IMG/VR virus record: IMGVR_UViG_3300032213_002091
Span: 25,041 to 89,040 of that record
Length of the DNA stretch: 64,000 nt
Strand: one strand, 5' to 3'
Source of the DNA: a virus
In this document: positions 24,135-34,030 of the stretch, piece after piece
Layout of the letters: the number at the start of each line of letters is the position of its first letter
Numbering within the stretch: position 1 is the first letter of the stretch
Notes under the pieces: generated by a model
What the model saw: only the letters and a program-made list of their open reading frames with translations
Told to the model about the DNA's origin: nothing
The model's database searches: none
Translations under genes and position numbers: made by a program

Positions 24135-26378
24135 ATGGCCAATTCGATCCCAATTCAATTACTACGTTCAAAAGCTTTCCGACAGAGGCCAGACGCTGCC
24201 TTTCTGCTGGAAGGTCAGCCCGCCGTCAACATCAACGAGTTTGAGCCGGGGCTGTTCTTCTCGGATTCTGCGAACAACCTGTTCAAAGTAGGTCCCACTT
24301 CAGTCGGCCCGGAAGCTCCGAACTCGGGTATTTCCGGCTCTGGGGCGCAATTTCTTCTGGTGGGAGCTGTTACAGCAGTTTCCGTTGAGGACGGAGGAAC
24401 AACTTACGCCGTTAACGATGTTCTTACCGTTATTGGGGGATCGGGTACTGCCGCTACGCTTGAGGTTACAGGGGTTTCCGCAGGTGAAATCACTTCCGTC
24501 ACCCTTCTGAACGCAGGCAACTACTCAGTCTTCCCGGTTTCTCCTGTAATTGTCTCCGGGGGCTCAGGCTCTGGGGCAACATTCAATTTGACTGGAGGAG
24601 TTACCTCCGCCGCTGTAAGTTTTGGTGGAACGAACTACTTCGTAGGAAATATTCTGACCCTTTCGGGTGGCACTGGCATTCCTGCGGTTCTTCAAGTTCA
24701 GACTGTGTCTGGAACTTCGGTTACCTCGGTCAGTCTGGTGACGCCGGGAAGTTACACCGTGTTCCCGGTTCCGCCTGCCGGTGTTATCGAAAGCAGCGGC
24801 ACGGGTGGAAATTCGGTTGGGGAGCAGTGGCTAGACACCTACAACCCGAATGCCCCAGGATTGAAAGTATTTGATGGTGTTCGGTGGAGAGGAATCACAC
24901 CGATCTCAAATACCCTGTGGGTTGACGTGAACGGGAATGACGGGAATGACGGAACGAGTCCGCAAACAGCGAAGAGAACAATCAAGAGCGCCTTGGCACT
25001 GGCTGAAGTTGGCACTCAAATTCGGGTTTCTACTGGTAACTTCGAAGAGCAGAACCCCCTGGTGTTCCCTTACACGGACGTCTCGATTGTTGGAGCAGAC
25101 CTGCGCGCCACGACCATCACCCTTCTGAATCCGAACAACGATCTGTTCCACGTTCTTAACGGTTGCTATGTTCAGAACTTTTCCTTCTTAGGGGAAGTGA
25201 ACAAGATCCCAAACCCCCTGAACCCGTTGGAACAAATCCAGGGGTACGGGATTATGTCCTTCAAGCCCGGTGCGCCTGATATCAACACACCTGGCTCGCC
25301 GTTGTATATCACACAGAGCCCTTACGTTCAGAACTGCACAAACTTCGTTACCAACAGCATTGGCCTGAACGTTGACGGTAGCAAAGCGGGCGGCCTGCGA
25401 AGCATGGTGCTCGACAGCTTCACTCAATACAACCCTGACGGTTTGGGCGTCAAAGTTTACAACAAAGGTTACTGCCAAGTCGTGAGTATGTTCACGATCT
25501 GCGCGGATAAGTCCGTGTTGGCAGAAACCGGTGGAACAGTTAGCGTTACCAACAGTAACTCTGACTTTGGAAACTACGCGATGTACGCAGATGGTACGGG
25601 ACCACTGGAGCAATCCGGTGAGCTGGCGAGTGCCGCGACAGTTAACAACAGCGTGTTTAGCCTAGAAAACCTGACAACGAATCAGATTCCTTACGTGGGG
25701 CAGGTGATTACGGTTGGTGAGCTTTACTATAATGTGTCTGGTTTCGAGATTACGAATCCGGGCAGTGGTTTTACAAGCACCCCGACTGTCACTGTGTCGA
25801 TTGGAACGGGTCCGAATGCAATTCGGGCCCAAGGTATCGCGGTAATTAAGAACAACCAACTGATTGATATCGAGGTTGCTTCTTCTGGTCAGAACTACAC
25901 AGCTTCAGACACGATTGTCGTCACGATTACCGGGGGAGGCGGTGTCGGAGCAACTGCAACGGCAGTGAAAAATCCTGTGTATTACACCGTTGCCGGAGTC
26001 ACAGAACCTTACGACAGCATTACGGATACGGTTTCGATCGCGATTCAAGAAAACCTCCCATACACACCTTCAGTTGGCGACACCGTAAACTTCTGGCGTG
26101 TTAGCCGGATCATTGCGAACTCTCACTGTATGGAATACGTGGGTAGCGGAACCGACATCAACACTGCTATTCCCTTTACAGGTGGAACTGCCATCCAAGC
26201 TAACGAAGTCATTCAAATCAACGGTGGTCGCGTTGCCATTACTAGCACGGACCAACTTGGTGACTTCCGCGTTGGCGAAGACCTGGTAATTAACCAAAAC
26301 ACTGGAACAATCTCTGGCCAAGCGTTTAGAAAGTCGATCCTGGCCATCGTGATTCCTTACATCCTCGCCCTCTCCTGA
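24135..26378 (+). CDS. tail fibre with beta-helix domain
   Basis: 747 aa. N-terminal module shared with the 1270-aa fibre (residues 1-58). Residues about 75-220 have Gly-rich beta repeats (GGTTYAVNDVLTVIGGSGTA and a diverged copy, GGTNYFVGNILTLSGGTG). Residues about 255-520 match a right-handed beta-helix of the DUF1565/pectin-lyase type (NTLWVDVNGNDGNDGTSP, KRTIKSALALAEVG, DVSIVGADLRATTI). A further Gly-rich repeat pair lies at about 530-620. Beta-helix fibres often bind or cut surface polysaccharide; no catalytic residues can be assigned. Confidence 0.75.
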   Translation: MANSIPIQLLRSKAFRQRPDAAFLLEGQPAVNINEFEPGLFFSDSANNLFKVGPTSVGPEAPNSGISGSGAQFLLVGAVTAVSVEDGGTTYAVNDVLTVIGGSGTAATLEVTGVSAGEITSVTLLNAGNYSVFPVSPVIVSGGSGSGATFNLTGGVTSAAVSFGGTNYFVGNILTLSGGTGIPAVLQVQTVSGTSVTSVSLVTPGSYTVFPVPPAGVIESSGTGGNSVGEQWLDTYNPNAPGLKVFDGVRWRGITPISNTLWVDVNGNDGNDGTSPQTAKRTIKSALALAEVGTQIRVSTGNFEEQNPLVFPYTDVSIVGADLRATTITLLNPNNDLFHVLNGCYVQNFSFLGEVNKIPNPLNPLEQIQGYGIMSFKPGAPDINTPGSPLYITQSPYVQNCTNFVTNSIGLNVDGSKAGGLRSMVLDSFTQYNPDGLGVKVYNKGYCQVVSMFTICADKSVLAETGGTVSVTNSNSDFGNYAMYADGTGPLEQSGELASAATVNNSVFSLENLTTNQIPYVGQVITVGELYYNVSGFEITNPGSGFTSTPTVTVSIGTGPNAIRAQGIAVIKNNQLIDIEVASSGQNYTASDTIVVTITGGGGVGATATAVKNPVYYTVAGVTEPYDSITDTVSIAIQENLPYTPSVGDTVNFWRVSRIIANSHCMEYVGSGTDINTAIPFTGGTAIQANEVIQINGGRVAITSTDQLGDFRVGEDLVINQNTGTISGQAFRKSILAIVIPYILALS

Positions 26379-26382
26379 TAAC

Positions 26383-26718
26383 ATGGCACTTCCATTAACA
26401 GTCTTTAAGACGATTCCCGTCGACGTTCCTACTTCGGCCACGAACGTTTACACCGCGCCCACTGGTTACAACGCGATTGTTCTGACAGCGCAAGCGGTTA
26501 ACACAGATGCCGCCGCTCAAAACTTCTCGATGAGGCTTGTTCGGAACTCAACTGTGCATCCTATAGTCTTCAACTATGCGATTCCTTCTCAGGAAGTTTT
26601 GATTGCGTCGGGCGGAACCGCTGGCAAACTTGTTCTTCAGACCGGGGACACTCTCTCGATCGTCGGAACAACCACAAACATCAAATTTACTTTAAGTGTC
26701 CTTGAAACGCTGATCTAA
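26383..26718 (+). CDS. small beta-sandwich structural protein
   Basis: 111 aa, nearly all beta (TVFKTIPVDVPTSATNVYTA, then AIVLTAQAVNTDAA). This size and pattern occur as small virion or fibre-attachment proteins in marine phages. 4 nt after the beta-helix fibre and 3 nt before the collagen-like fibre, so co-translated with both. Confidence 0.6.
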   Translation: MALPLTVFKTIPVDVPTSATNVYTAPTGYNAIVLTAQAVNTDAAAQNFSMRLVRNSTVHPIVFNYAIPSQEVLIASGGTAGKLVLQTGDTLSIVGTTTNIKFTLSVLETLI

Positions 26719-26721
26719 GCC

Positions 26722-28443
26722 ATGGCAGGATTTTTCGATGGAAGGGTAATTCCCGTTCCCCCAACTTTAGCGAACGCTACTCGTTACGAAATTCTTGGTT
26801 TGGCCGACACAGAGCCCAACCTTGGAGTTCCGCCAGTTGATGGCTACGGGTTAGTTAGTACGGCGGCGGGTGTGCGAAGCTGGCAACTTGTTCCCCCGGC
26901 AGGACCGCCAGGCCCTCCGGGAGCACCGGGGCCAACAGGAGGCACAGGAGCTTCCGGGCCGCCTGGTCCCTCCGGTCCATCGGGAACGCCTGGCACTCCT
27001 GGCACACCTGGCCCAGTTGGACCTCCAGGGTCCGGCGGGGGATCAGGCGCACTTAACGCAAAATATATTGACAGTATCTCGTTTAACGGAACTCAAACCA
27101 CTTTCACTCTGACATCTGCTGGAGTAAATCTTCCTATCACAGTTCTGCAGCAAGATTTAGTTCTGTTTATTGGTGGTGCAATTCAACTTGCAGGGACGGC
27201 TTTCACATGGAACGCTGGTCTGAGCCAGGTTACGTTCACGAGTGCGCCACCTGCAGGAGATTACTTTGTAGGTTGGGTTGCGAGTCAAGTTGCCACCGGA
27301 CCAACCGGACCTACAGGGCCAACTGGCGCGGGTGGACTTGAGCGTCTTGATAACATTAGCGGCGGTTTCAACGGCTCAACAGTTACTTTCACTCTGACGT
27401 ACCTGGGCGGAACAACGCTGCCTTCGAACGTAACCGCAGACGATTTAGTTTTGTTTATCGGCGGCGCTGTTCAATCCACGGCAGCATTTTCGTGGAACCC
27501 CGCGCTGAGCCAAGTAACCTTCTCGACTGCCCCGCTAGCGGGAGATTATTTCGTCGGATTTGTTGGAAACACCGTTGCTATCGCGGGCGTTCCCACCGGT
27601 CTGATTTCCATGTGGTCTGGTTCAGTTGCGGCCATCCCAGGCGGTTGGCAACTGTGCGACGGAACAAACGGAACACCGGACTTGCGGGACAGATTCATTG
27701 TCGGTGCAGGAAGCAGTTACGCCCCTGGTAACACTGGCGGTCAGAATGCGGTCACTTTAGGCATTGGCGAAATGCCTAACCACGGCCACGGATTTTCCGA
27801 TCCTGGTCACTCTCACCAGTCGACCAGGAATGACTTTGCCGCAAATACCGGGGGGTATGGTTCCGGTTCTGGCGGAGGTGGACTGGGTCCAAATACAGTC
27901 TTTACAAACAACGTAGGTACTGGAATAACATTCGTTGCGGAGGGTGGGAGTGGAGCTCACGAAAACAGACCTCCTTACTACGCCCTTGCGTACATTATGT
28001 GCATAAGCGGCAGCAGCAGCGGTGGAGGTTCAGTTACCGGAACCGTTATTTGGTCGTCAGCCTCTACAGCGCCTATTGGCTACGTTGCGTGTAACGGAGC
28101 GGCTGTCTCACGAACCACCTATAGTAATTTGTTCGCTGTTATCGGAACCACTTACGGCAGTGGGGACGGAAGCACAACATTCAATCTTCCGGACTTGAGA
28201 GGCGAATTCATTCGAGGTTGGGACGCCGGTCGTGGAGTTGACTCAGGCCGAGTTTTTGGTAGTTCTCAGCTGGATGACTTTGCGAGTCACGATCACCCGC
28301 TCTTCAACCAAATATCTGGACCGGGAACTTCTGTCATTAGCGGACCCTCCGGTAGTAATACAATTAACACGGTAACCGGCAGTACCGGTGGAACTGAGAC
28401 TCGTCCTCGCAACGTTGCACTTCTCCCCTGCATCAAGTTCTGA
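26722..28443 (+). CDS. collagen-like tail fibre with two phage tail-collar domains
   Basis: 573 aa. Residues about 60-107 are Gly-X-Y triplets ([14 protein letters not shown]). Two related beta modules follow at about 113-195 and 205-285, each with a DLVLFIGGA core, joined by a short [11 protein letters not shown] linker. Two tail-collar domains (PF07484-like) end the protein: first [20 protein letters not shown] then [12 protein letters not shown] with MPNHGHG; second [16 protein letters not shown] then [13 protein letters not shown] with SHDHP. A classic receptor-binding fibre layout. The collagen shaft may be a substrate of the oxygenase at 28922. Confidence 0.88.
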   Translation: MAGFFDGRVIPVPPTLANATRYEILGLADTEPNLGVPPVDGYGLVSTAAGVRSWQLVPPAGPPGPPGAPGPTGGTGASGPPGPSGPSGTPGTPGTPGPVGPPGSGGGSGALNAKYIDSISFNGTQTTFTLTSAGVNLPITVLQQDLVLFIGGAIQLAGTAFTWNAGLSQVTFTSAPPAGDYFVGWVASQVATGPTGPTGPTGAGGLERLDNISGGFNGSTVTFTLTYLGGTTLPSNVTADDLVLFIGGAVQSTAAFSWNPALSQVTFSTAPLAGDYFVGFVGNTVAIAGVPTGLISMWSGSVAAIPGGWQLCDGTNGTPDLRDRFIVGAGSSYAPGNTGGQNAVTLGIGEMPNHGHGFSDPGHSHQSTRNDFAANTGGYGSGSGGGGLGPNTVFTNNVGTGITFVAEGGSGAHENRPPYYALAYIMCISGSSSGGGSVTGTVIWSSASTAPIGYVACNGAAVSRTTYSNLFAVIGTTYGSGDGSTTFNLPDLRGEFIRGWDAGRGVDSGRVFGSSQLDDFASHDHPLFNQISGPGTSVISGPSGSNTINTVTGSTGGTETRPRNVALLPCIKF

Positions 28444-28451
28444 TAATAACC

Positions 28452-28895
28452 ATGAAAATCTATCACTATCACCCAGTCTACAAATACTTCTTGGAGGAGG
28501 GAATCGCAGATTCCTCCCCTCTGGACCCTCCAGGCGTATGGCTGATTCCCGCTCACGCAACTGAAGAAGAACCGCCCAGCTTTTCTTCGGGCCGCATTCC
28601 CGTTTTTCAGGAGGATTCTTGGAAAGTTGTGAAAGACAAAAGGGGGGTTTATTACCGCACCTCGGATCCAACGCAACGTCTCGAAAACTTTGATCCGTCC
28701 GAAGCTCCGAGGGGCTACACTAAAAAAGTTCCACCCGAAGTTCCACCCGGAAAAGAATTAACTTGGGATGACGGGTGGGTTCTCGTTGACGCGGAGATCA
28801 AACCTCTCGTCGAAACCACTTTGAGCCCACACGAGAAGCTGGAAAAACTGGGCCTTACTCCCGACGACCTCAAGGCAATCCTCGGCCTTTCCTGA
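28452..28895 (+). CDS. tail fibre assembly chaperone-like protein
   Basis: 147 aa. MKIYHYHPV...PGVWLIPAHAT at the start, a W-x-VVKDKRGVYYRT segment in the middle and a C-terminal helix pair match the Tfa/tail fibre assembly layout (short N-terminal module describing the fibre tip, then a charged helical end). Directly downstream of the tail-collar fibre, as is usual for its cognate chaperone. Confidence 0.65.
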   Translation: MKIYHYHPVYKYFLEEGIADSSPLDPPGVWLIPAHATEEEPPSFSSGRIPVFQEDSWKVVKDKRGVYYRTSDPTQRLENFDPSEAPRGYTKKVPPEVPPGKELTWDDGWVLVDAEIKPLVETTLSPHEKLEKLGLTPDDLKAILGLS

Positions 28896-28921
28896 CCTAA
28901 CATACGATCAAAACACCCCTA

Positions 28922-29524
28922 ATGAAAAACCCACTTATTCAGGTTGTTCCAACCCTGAGCAAAGAAGAGTTGCGCGTTGTCAATCAATTTTGCGACCGCA
29001 AAGAGAATTTACGCTTAAAGAACACTGTTTTCTCAGGTGAAAGTTTTCGAGTGGACACTTCTCTTCGCTCGAGTGAAGGATTCACTCTGGTGGAAGAAAC
29101 TGCGATCACCGACTTAGTCGGGAAAGCTATAAATACTGCTCTGCTTGAATACCGAGACCGCCTCGGGGGAATCCACCCTTCGCTCGTCAGCTATACTCTC
29201 GCCCCTGGCGCTGCAGGAACTCGATCTCACCGCGAAGGCATTCAAATTCTTGAGTACGGGCCTGGTCAGGAATACAAATTCCATTACGATCAGAATTGGG
29301 ACCGGGCGCAGAACACTTTTTATCGAACGATTTCTGTTGTTCTTTACCTCACCTCTGACTTTGAAGGTGGCGGAACCGAATTCATCGACGAAGTCTATAA
29401 ACCGAAACCGGGCCACGCACTGATCTTCCCTTCGAGTTGGTGTTTTCCTCACCGAGGCCAAGTTGTAACATCCGGACTCAAAAGAGTCGCTGTTACATGG
29501 TACTACGTCTACCCGGCTTCGTAA
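28922..29524 (+). CDS. 2OG-Fe(II) oxygenase, prolyl 4-hydroxylase type
   Basis: 200 aa, double-stranded beta-helix dioxygenase. Iron ligands H121 and D123 (KFHYDQNWD) and H177 (FPHRGQ), with R188 (GLKRVAV) to bind 2-oxoglutarate; GGGTEFID and PKPGHALIFPS are typical P4H segments. P4H-like enzymes are frequent in cyanophages with unknown substrates. Here the gene lies between a collagen-like fibre with its chaperone and further collagen-like proteins (33245, 34031), which makes fibre prolines a plausible substrate. Confidence 0.88.
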   Translation: MKNPLIQVVPTLSKEELRVVNQFCDRKENLRLKNTVFSGESFRVDTSLRSSEGFTLVEETAITDLVGKAINTALLEYRDRLGGIHPSLVSYTLAPGAAGTRSHREGIQILEYGPGQEYKFHYDQNWDRAQNTFYRTISVVLYLTSDFEGGGTEFIDEVYKPKPGHALIFPSSWCFPHRGQVVTSGLKRVAVTWYYVYPAS

Positions 29525-29527
29525 ATG

Positions 29528-29576
29528 GGGTAAAATTGCCTCAGTTGAACTGGAGAAGTTGGCTCGCCTCAACTTC
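29528..29576 (+). promoter_or_regulatory. GGGTAAAA box and leader hairpin before 29604
   Basis: GGGTAAAA 29528-29535, 76 nt before the ATG, the longest such leader. GAAGTTG (29555-29561) pairs with CAACTTC (29570-29576); no T-run follows, so it is more likely a leader structure than a terminator. Confidence 0.55.
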
Positions 29577-29603
29577 ACGGGCTGTTATCGCTAAAGAATC
29601 ACA

Positions 29604-30719
29604 ATGGCAATTAGTAAAGTTGAACTCTTAGATGACACCGGCGTAGTAGCTGGAAGTTACACTACCTCCAACATCACAATCAGTTCGGACGGTAGAATCA
29701 CCAGCGCCACGAACGGTTCCCCAGCCGCCACAGGTGTCACTCCCGGAACGTACACGAATCCGTCATTTACGGTTGGCGCAGATGGTAGGCTCACAGCTGC
29801 TTCAACCTTGGGGTCGATCGATCTTCCTGGCGTAAGTGCCGGGGATGGGGACATTTTGAGTGCTGGCGGCTTCGACGGCATGGTGGGATTGTACAACACT
29901 AACACCTCAGCAGCAAACAGAAATATCAACTTCAACCTGAATAACAACTCAGGTGCTAATTCCTCTTATCTTGTCGTCGGGCGAGACGCGGGTACAGGAT
30001 CTTTTCTTACGGATGTCTTGACGAATTTCCGGGCCGCCCAAGGAGCTTTCACTATAACAAACGGAGACGGTTTTACAATTTGGGGGGATAAAGGCGATGT
30101 CTTGGTTAACGGCGGTATAGACGGAACGTGGGGCATGTTCCTTCAGTCCAATGCCGCTGACCGAAATATGGGGTTTTATACTTATAACGATTTTGGCAAT
30201 ATTTTTCCTATTTTGACTTTAGGCCGGGACCCAAACACCGGACGATATTACGCGGCAGTTAATAGTGCAGCGCCGTCCGGAGGTTCTGATTTGTTCGTCA
30301 ACGCTGGCAACCTCAACGTAAACGGCGTAAAGAATTTCCGAATCAATCACCCCTTGGACGAGAATAAGTACCTCGTTCACACATCGGTTGAGGCACCGCG
30401 AGCCGACCTGATTTACAGGGGGACGGTTCAGCTGGTGGCTGGAACTGCCGCAATCACGCTCGACGAGGAATACGGCTTGATTCCTGGCACTTGGGAGGAA
30501 CTCTGCAGAAATCCGCAAGTTTGGGTCACAAGCGTCGATGGCTGGGAACTTTGCAAGGGTTCGGTCGTTGACGGAGTCTTAACCATTCAAGCGAAAGATC
30601 CCGCATGCGTTGAAACTGTCAGTTGGTTGGTAGTTGCCGAGCGCCAAGACGAAGTTATGTACACCTACGGGCACGACGAAGACGGTCGCCCGCTTCTTGA
30701 GCCAGACAAAAGTATTTGA
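29604..30719 (+). CDS. tail fibre with shared N-terminal anchor and shared C-terminal domain
   Basis: 371 aa. Residues 1-36 (SKVELLDDTGVVAGSY, ISSDGRITSA) are homologous to the starts of the proteins at 34031 and 36212. A second related repeat follows (TGVTPGTY, VGADGRLTAAS). Residues about 240-360 (FRINHPLDENKYLVHTSVEA, then TLDEEYGLIPGTWEELCRNP and WLVVAERQDEVMY) are shared with 36212 and resemble a C-terminal trimerisation or maturation domain of phage fibres. No enzyme motif. Confidence 0.72.
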   Translation: MAISKVELLDDTGVVAGSYTTSNITISSDGRITSATNGSPAATGVTPGTYTNPSFTVGADGRLTAASTLGSIDLPGVSAGDGDILSAGGFDGMVGLYNTNTSAANRNINFNLNNNSGANSSYLVVGRDAGTGSFLTDVLTNFRAAQGAFTITNGDGFTIWGDKGDVLVNGGIDGTWGMFLQSNAADRNMGFYTYNDFGNIFPILTLGRDPNTGRYYAAVNSAAPSGGSDLFVNAGNLNVNGVKNFRINHPLDENKYLVHTSVEAPRADLIYRGTVQLVAGTAAITLDEEYGLIPGTWEELCRNPQVWVTSVDGWELCKGSVVDGVLTIQAKDPACVETVSWLVVAERQDEVMYTYGHDEDGRPLLEPDKSI

Positions 30720-30730
30720 TTGACCCGAGA

Positions 30731-30739
30731 GGGTAAAAC
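30731..30739 (+). promoter_or_regulatory. GGGTAAAA box before 30782
   Basis: GGGTAAAAC 11 nt after TGA 30718-30720 and 51 nt before the ATG; TATATC follows 3 nt after the box. Confidence 0.6.
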
Positions 30740-30781
30740 CGTATATCAGACCCACTCTTAGACCCTTGTTCTGTTCAGATT

Positions 30782-31813
30782 ATGGCCGTAACAAAACAAA
30801 TTTACTCGCTGACAGTTGGCTTCAGCCAGACCGACGTCATTGATCAACTGGAGCAAGCCCTCATTGACGCGGGTTTGATGACGGGTTGGCACGACTCTTT
30901 TACGTCCGGAGCCCGCGCATACGGTGTGTTTGAGTGCGTTTACGATCCCACGAAAACGTTTGGAACCACCTACTACTTGTTCACTATTGAGCAACAGCGA
31001 ATCGGTGTTTCAATCGGAACGGGTTGGGATACCGCTACGAACACCTTTACAGGGACACAGTACCTGGACTACTTTCTTCAGCCCCCGGATATTCAGGTTT
31101 ATGGGAACTACGGTGCCACAGCCATCGGTCAGCCGGGTGTTGAAACGTACAGTAACACCACTACCTTTAACATTTATCGCTACACATCCACGGTCAACAG
31201 CAATCAGAGTTGGTTCGTATTTCAGCAAGGTTTCAACATAAGTTACCCCTTCACCTTCCACAACCCTGCGGAGACCCTTTACCCTTGGTTGGATCTGGAT
31301 CTAGGCATGATTCCGGGCCTTTACGCAACTATCTGCGGTGTAAATTACAACGCAGGTGCCACAAGTTTCTGCCTCCAGTCGAACATTCGTCGTGCCTACC
31401 CGTACGGGCAGGTCTTAACGGGCTACTCAAACTACTACGGCAATGATACTTTCAACGGTCTTAAGACTCCATCCTACACCTACTACGGCTGCGGTAAAAC
31501 GAACAATGCTGCGACCTACAACTTTCCCCCAGGGGGCGCCAAAATCGTTATTCCGGTAGGGTCGCCCGACGCGAACCCCGCTTACTCTCAAAATTACGTT
31601 CCGATCTGCTCCGATCTACCTTGGACCCCGTTCTCTTCTTCTCCCTTGGCGACGGATTTCGGTGTCTACATGCATTACGCGAACAACACTCTGAACTTTG
31701 AAGATCGGTTCGTCGTTGACCCTGGCGTTGAAGAGTGGGAAATTCTGTACTGTGTGAATAATCCTACGGTCACAACCGGTGCGAGTTCGACATTCCTGGC
31801 TCGCGTGGTCTGA
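30782..31813 (+). CDS. fibre-region structural protein, unknown family
   Basis: 343 aa, rich in Tyr, Asn, Thr and Gly, beta-type, with a helical start (VIDQLEQALIDAGL) that reads like a small adaptor head. Contains scattered Cys. Placed between fibres in its own unit and coupled to the short MATFPIGDDF protein 2 nt downstream. Likely a fibre or accessory tail surface protein. Confidence 0.55.
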   Translation: MAVTKQIYSLTVGFSQTDVIDQLEQALIDAGLMTGWHDSFTSGARAYGVFECVYDPTKTFGTTYYLFTIEQQRIGVSIGTGWDTATNTFTGTQYLDYFLQPPDIQVYGNYGATAIGQPGVETYSNTTTFNIYRYTSTVNSNQSWFVFQQGFNISYPFTFHNPAETLYPWLDLDLGMIPGLYATICGVNYNAGATSFCLQSNIRRAYPYGQVLTGYSNYYGNDTFNGLKTPSYTYYGCGKTNNAATYNFPPGGAKIVIPVGSPDANPAYSQNYVPICSDLPWTPFSSSPLATDFGVYMHYANNTLNFEDRFVVDPGVEEWEILYCVNNPTVTTGASSTFLARVV

Positions 31814-31815
31814 CG

Positions 31816-32049
31816 ATGGCCACCTTTCCGATTGGCGACGATTTTATTTACGATCTTGTCAACTCCACCTCTTTCACAGAGGTAACTGATGGTAGCCAGC
31901 CGGTTTTATCGCCAAAATTGTTAGTGATTAGTAACAACCGAATCAGCCTCGACTTATTTCCCTCGGAGGATTGCCCAACTCTGCCAAATCAGGGTCAAGT
32001 TTGGCCGCAAGGGTTATTCTTCGGGTCTTACGCTAACCGCGCAAACTAA
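31816..32049 (+). CDS. short paralogue of the lectin-like protein (no lectin domain)
   Basis: 77 aa. Residues 1-30 (MATFPIGDDFIYDLV, STSFTEV-DGSQ) are nearly identical to the start of the gene at 32114, and the C-terminal CPTLPNQGQVWP matches that protein's NWPTLPTTGQIWP. It lacks the middle repeats and the LamG-like domain. Possibly a remnant of a tandem duplication or a cap that uses the same docking site. Confidence 0.6.
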   Translation: MATFPIGDDFIYDLVNSTSFTEVTDGSQPVLSPKLLVISNNRISLDLFPSEDCPTLPNQGQVWPQGLFFGSYANRAN

Positions 32050-32113
32050 GCCCCCAGTCGTTCCGAGTTGATCTCGTTGATTACTCTAGTCTGTGTTAAA
32101 TTGACGATGTAAG

Positions 32114-33202
32114 ATGGCAACTTTTCCGATTGGCGACGACTTTATCTTCAACCTTGTTAGCTCCACTTCGTTTACAGAGGTGAGTGATGGCAGCCAAGGG
32201 GAATTGTTGCCAAGGTATTGGTCTGCCCAAGGGTTACTTGATCTACTTCCGGGCTTCACGTCTTTCACGCCCATACTTAACCAGACGAGCCAAGTGTCCG
32301 TTCGCACTTGGCCCGCTCAAGGTTTACTCAACCTGCTGCCGGGGTTCACGTCTCTGACGCCCCTGGTTAATCAAACAAGTCAGGTGTCGGTTAAAACTTT
32401 CGTTGCGACGAACACACTAAACTTGAATCTGCCAAACGCACCCACTTGCAACTGGCCGACCCTTCCAACTACGGGACAAATCTGGCCGTTAAACAATTAC
32501 TTCTACGAGTACGTGCCAGCTCCCCCTGCACCCACGGACCCAATTCCAGCATTGTCCCCCGTTCTCTGGTATGACTTTGCCGATGAATCGACTGTTACCA
32601 CTTCGGGAACTGCGATCACTTCGGTTACAGACAAGGGCAGCAATGGCTGGACATTATCAGTTGGCGGCACAAGCCCTCAGTATGTAACTGGCATTAATGG
32701 CAATAAGTGTTTAGATTGGGGCGTAAGTCCGTCTCATGCCAACTTCATGTACAACAGCAGCAGCACTTCTACAACAATCGGCGAAGTGTACGTTGTTGTT
32801 GATGCTAGTTTTGGTGGCACTGCAGGTAACTATGCCGGTCTTTTTACCTCATACAACAACGCCTGGTACATGCTGGCATTCTCTTCATCTCTTGATGAGT
32901 CGGGCACAGGTTTCAATCAGCTATTTGTCAATGGTGGCACCAGCAACAGGTTCTCAGGGGGATTGTTTACCTCGCCTTCGATCGACAACCCTGCGATCAT
33001 GCGTATCAACAACTCATCTGGCACCGCATTCAACACAACCGGTGGCTTTGAAATCGGCAATGATCGCGGAAACTCCAGCCTCAATCGCGGCTGGCCTGGC
33101 TTGATTGGGGAGTACATTGTCTTTCCCTCCGTTCTAAGCCCCACCGACCGCGATTCTGTGCAGGCATGGCTTGCCTCCAAATGGGGCATCACGCTGGTTT
33201 GA
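32114..33202 (+). CDS. fibre-tip protein with LamG/concanavalin-like domain
   Basis: 362 aa. N-terminal docking module MATFPIGDDFIFNLV, then an internal duplication (LLDLLPGFTSFTPILNQTSQ and LLNLLPGFTSLTPLVNQTSQ). Residues about 145-362 look like a concanavalin-like lectin domain: LSPVLWYDFAD, VTDKGSNGW, and IGEYIVFPSVLSPTDRDSVQ then LASKWGI at the end, the usual closing segment of such domains. Sugar binding on the host surface is inferred. Confidence 0.7.
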   Translation: MATFPIGDDFIFNLVSSTSFTEVSDGSQGELLPRYWSAQGLLDLLPGFTSFTPILNQTSQVSVRTWPAQGLLNLLPGFTSLTPLVNQTSQVSVKTFVATNTLNLNLPNAPTCNWPTLPTTGQIWPLNNYFYEYVPAPPAPTDPIPALSPVLWYDFADESTVTTSGTAITSVTDKGSNGWTLSVGGTSPQYVTGINGNKCLDWGVSPSHANFMYNSSSTSTTIGEVYVVVDASFGGTAGNYAGLFTSYNNAWYMLAFSSSLDESGTGFNQLFVNGGTSNRFSGGLFTSPSIDNPAIMRINNSSGTAFNTTGGFEIGNDRGNSSLNRGWPGLIGEYIVFPSVLSPTDRDSVQAWLASKWGITLV

Positions 33203-33208
33203 CCGCAG

Positions 33209-33217
33209 GGGTAAAAC
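33209..33217 (+). promoter_or_regulatory. GGGTAAAA box before 33245
   Basis: GGGTAAAAC 6 nt after TGA 33200-33202 and 36 nt before the ATG; TATAAA follows 4 nt after the box. Confidence 0.6.
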
Positions 33218-33244
33218 CTCCTATAAAGGGTTTAAGTTTGTTGT

Positions 33245-34021
33245 ATGCCAACTCTAATTTTCCCGTCGCCTGCTTACAACGGACAGATCTACCCTGATCC
33301 CCCCATCGTAGGTGTAGATCAATATCAGTATAACGAGCAATTTGACACTTGGGAGTTGCTTTCAAGCGGACCTGGACCGGTTGGGCCTGTCGGGCCACCG
33401 GGACCGCCAGGACCTTCTGGCACTCCGGGTACTCCCGGAACTTCTGGTTCACCTGGACCTACAGGTTCACCTGGACCTACAGGTTCACCTGGGCCTACAG
33501 GACCAACTGGTACTCCTGGAAATAATGGGACTCCTGGTTCACCGGGTACTCCTGGGACTCCTGGTTCACCTGGGCCTACAGGTTCGCCGGGGCCGGAAGG
33601 ACCTACGGGACCTGTGGGGCCTCCCGGGGGAGGGTCAGAATATACTTTCACGGACTTTACAACAAGCGTACTTCCTGCAGGAGGAGTGCAAGACTTCCAA
33701 CTTGCGTTGGGTGGTTTATTCCACTTGGTGGCAATTTCTTCGGACTTGCCTATGTGGATTCGCGTTTACGGGGACTCAGCATCGAGAGCCGCTGACACAA
33801 GGACATCTCCGGGAGGAACTCCCCCTTTAAGCGGAACCGGTTTCTATGCCGAAGTTGTAACGACCACGGCAGACGAGACAATCGACTTCGCACCCTTGCC
33901 AGCGGTTTATGCAGGGTTTGGCCTAACTTTCTTCAGAGTGGTAAACATGGGAGTCAGCTCTGTGGCTTTCCAGTTGCAGTTCAAAACGGTCGAAGTCGTT
34001 CCTGGCCTCACACCTGGCTGA
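33245..34021 (+). CDS. collagen-like fibre protein
   Basis: 258 aa. Residues about 43-128 are uninterrupted Gly-X-Y triplets ([16 protein letters not shown]), with many G-T-P and G-S-P, i.e. proline in the Y position, the position hydroxylated by prolyl 4-hydroxylases. An N-terminal 40-residue head and a C-terminal 125-residue beta domain ([15 protein letters not shown]) flank the shaft. Expected to form a trimeric rod. Coupled to the next collagen-like gene (9 nt gap). Confidence 0.82.
   Translation: MPTLIFPSPAYNGQIYPDPPIVGVDQYQYNEQFDTWELLSSGPGPVGPVGPPGPPGPSGTPGTPGTSGSPGPTGSPGPTGSPGPTGPTGTPGNNGTPGSPGTPGTPGSPGPTGSPGPEGPTGPVGPPGGGSEYTFTDFTTSVLPAGGVQDFQLALGGLFHLVAISSDLPMWIRVYGDSASRAADTRTSPGGTPPLSGTGFYAEVVTTTADETIDFAPLPAVYAGFGLTFFRVVNMGVSSVAFQLQFKTVEVVPGLTPG
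33445..33500 (+). repeat. 18-bp tandem repeat in collagen shaft
   Basis: Three successive copies of GGTTCACCTGGACCTACA (last one with G for A), encoding GSPGPT. Part of the Gly-X-Y coding array and likely length-variable. Confidence 0.7.
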
Positions 34022-34030
34022 TAAAATCCT

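Noticed and set aside
33325-33651. Second antisense Gly-Pro-Val frame
   Set aside because: Same codon-symmetry artefact as above, opposite the fibre at 33245.
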